Assembly: GCA_025455665.1 (NCBI GenBank)
Contig: JALOMC010000020.1
Coordinates: 1 to 15,398 of the forward strand
From: Chitinophagaceae bacterium
GTDB taxonomy: Bacteria; Bacteroidota; Bacteroidia; Chitinophagales; Chitinophagaceae
Reading direction: 5' to 3'
DNA length: 15,398 bases
In this document: one piece after another, positions 14,984 to 15,398 of the stretch
How positions within the stretch are numbered: the first letter of the stretch is position 1
Layout of the letters: each line of letters starts with the position of its first letter
Notes under the pieces: generated by a model
Databases searched by the model: none
The model's input: only the letters and a program-made list of their open reading frames with translations
What the model was told of the DNA's origin: nothing
Translations under genes and position numbers: made by a program

Positions 14984-15007
14984 CCGTGCTTACCTGCGCC
15001 GGGCCCT

Positions 15008-15015
15008 TACTTTTG
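15008..15015 (+). promoter_or_regulatory. -7 promoter element for the EamA transporter gene
   Basis: TACTTTTG matches TAnnTTTG completely, 25 bases after the glycosyltransferase stop and 32 bases before the ATG at 15048. There is no TTTG at the -33 position. A small GC-rich hairpin, CCGCC/GGCGG (15021-15033), lies just downstream in the predicted leader. Confidence 0.45.
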
Positions 15016-15047
15016 CCAGCCCGCCACCGGCGGATACCTCACCGGGC

Positions 15048-15398
15048 ATGATCAAAACATCTTCTGGAAAAGCGCACCTGGCTGTACTGGCTGCCAACCT
15101 GCTGTTTGGTATCAACTTTAGCATGGTAAAGGTGCTGACGCCGGCGCTGATGAGCAGCTATGCGCTGAATGTGGTGCGGATAGTGATCAGCGTGGGGCTG
15201 TTTTGGGGTCTGTACCTGCTGCGGCCCTCGCAGGCCGGCATCGACCGGAAAGATGTGCCCCGCTTTTTGCTGTGTGCTGTTACGGGGGTGGCTATTAATC
15301 AAATTTTGTTTATCAAGGGACTGTCGCTGACGAGCACCATACACGGCTCGCTGCTGATATTGGGCACCCCCATTTTTATAACCGCAGCGGCGGCCTGG
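15048..15398 (+). CDS. EamA/DMT family transporter, N-terminal part, cut by the window end
   Basis: The frame is open from the ATG at 15048 to the last base (117 codons) without a stop. The translation has at least three hydrophobic membrane segments: LAVLAANLLFGINFSMVK near the start, then VVRIVISVGLFWGLYLL, then FLLCAVTGVAINQILFIKGL, followed by TSTIHGSLLILGTPIFI. LLFGINFSMVK and INQILFIKGLSLTS are characteristic EamA (drug/metabolite transporter) landmarks, and a full protein would have about 300 residues and ten segments. It is an inner-membrane permease of unknown substrate. It has its own -7 element, so it need not be cotranscribed with the glycosyltransferase 64 bases upstream. Confidence 0.85.
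   Translation, partial: MIKTSSGKAHLAVLAANLLFGINFSMVKVLTPALMSSYALNVVRIVISVGLFWGLYLLRPSQAGIDRKDVPRFLLCAVTGVAINQILFIKGLSLTSTIHGSLLILGTPIFITAAAAW

Overview
The window looks like an ordinary chromosomal stretch from a member of the Bacteroidota, probably Chitinophagaceae or a close relative. The evidence is indirect. None of the start codons I inspected has a Shine-Dalgarno sequence. Most promoter candidates carry the Bacteroidota -7 element TAnnTTTG, often directly against the start codon. The gene set also fits: a DUF1800/DUF1501 pair, a RecQ with the long C-terminal half common in this phylum, a TPR-type histidine kinase, and a tiny Cys-rich lipoprotein. I found no tRNA, rRNA, CRISPR array, insertion sequence, phage gene or clear sign of recent transfer.

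Layout. (1) 2-3220, plus strand: a DUF1800 protein followed by a DUF1501 protein. The DUF1501 protein has a twin-arginine-like signal and an unusual beta-rich C-terminal module. (2) 3228-5309, minus strand: a two-gene unit, KpsF/KdsD arabinose-5-phosphate isomerase (Kdo synthesis) then mannose-1-phosphate guanylyltransferase (GDP-mannose synthesis). (3) 5622-7967, plus strand: RecQ helicase, closed by a strong bidirectional hairpin terminator. (4) 8102-10646: a divergent two-component pair, a NarL/LuxR-type response regulator (minus) and a TPR histidine kinase (plus). An exported orphan protein follows on the plus strand. (5) 11235-12041, minus strand: LptB, the ATPase of lipopolysaccharide export, with a TTG start. 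(6) 12336-13292, plus strand: MetF, behind the best two-element promoter in the window and a leader with three hairpin-forming sequences, then a terminator. (7) 13351-13774, minus strand: a 37-residue lipoprotein gene and an 83-residue protein of unknown function. (8) 13883-15398, plus strand: a MurG-like glycosyltransferase and the start of an EamA/DMT transporter cut by the window edge.

How the genes fit together. The clearest theme is envelope biogenesis. KdsD and ManC supply precursors for Kdo and mannose-containing surface glycans, LptB powers delivery of lipopolysaccharide to the outer membrane, and the glycosyltransferase could act on lipid-linked sugars. RecQ (DNA repair) and MetF (folate and methionine metabolism) are housekeeping genes. 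The sensor pair and the secreted or lipoprotein orphans have no assignable signal or partner.

I see no convincing new multi-gene system. The points most worth checking are the repeated near-leaderless promoter arrangement, the structured metF leader, the tiny lipoprotein with its 83-residue neighbour, and the fused module on the DUF1501 protein.
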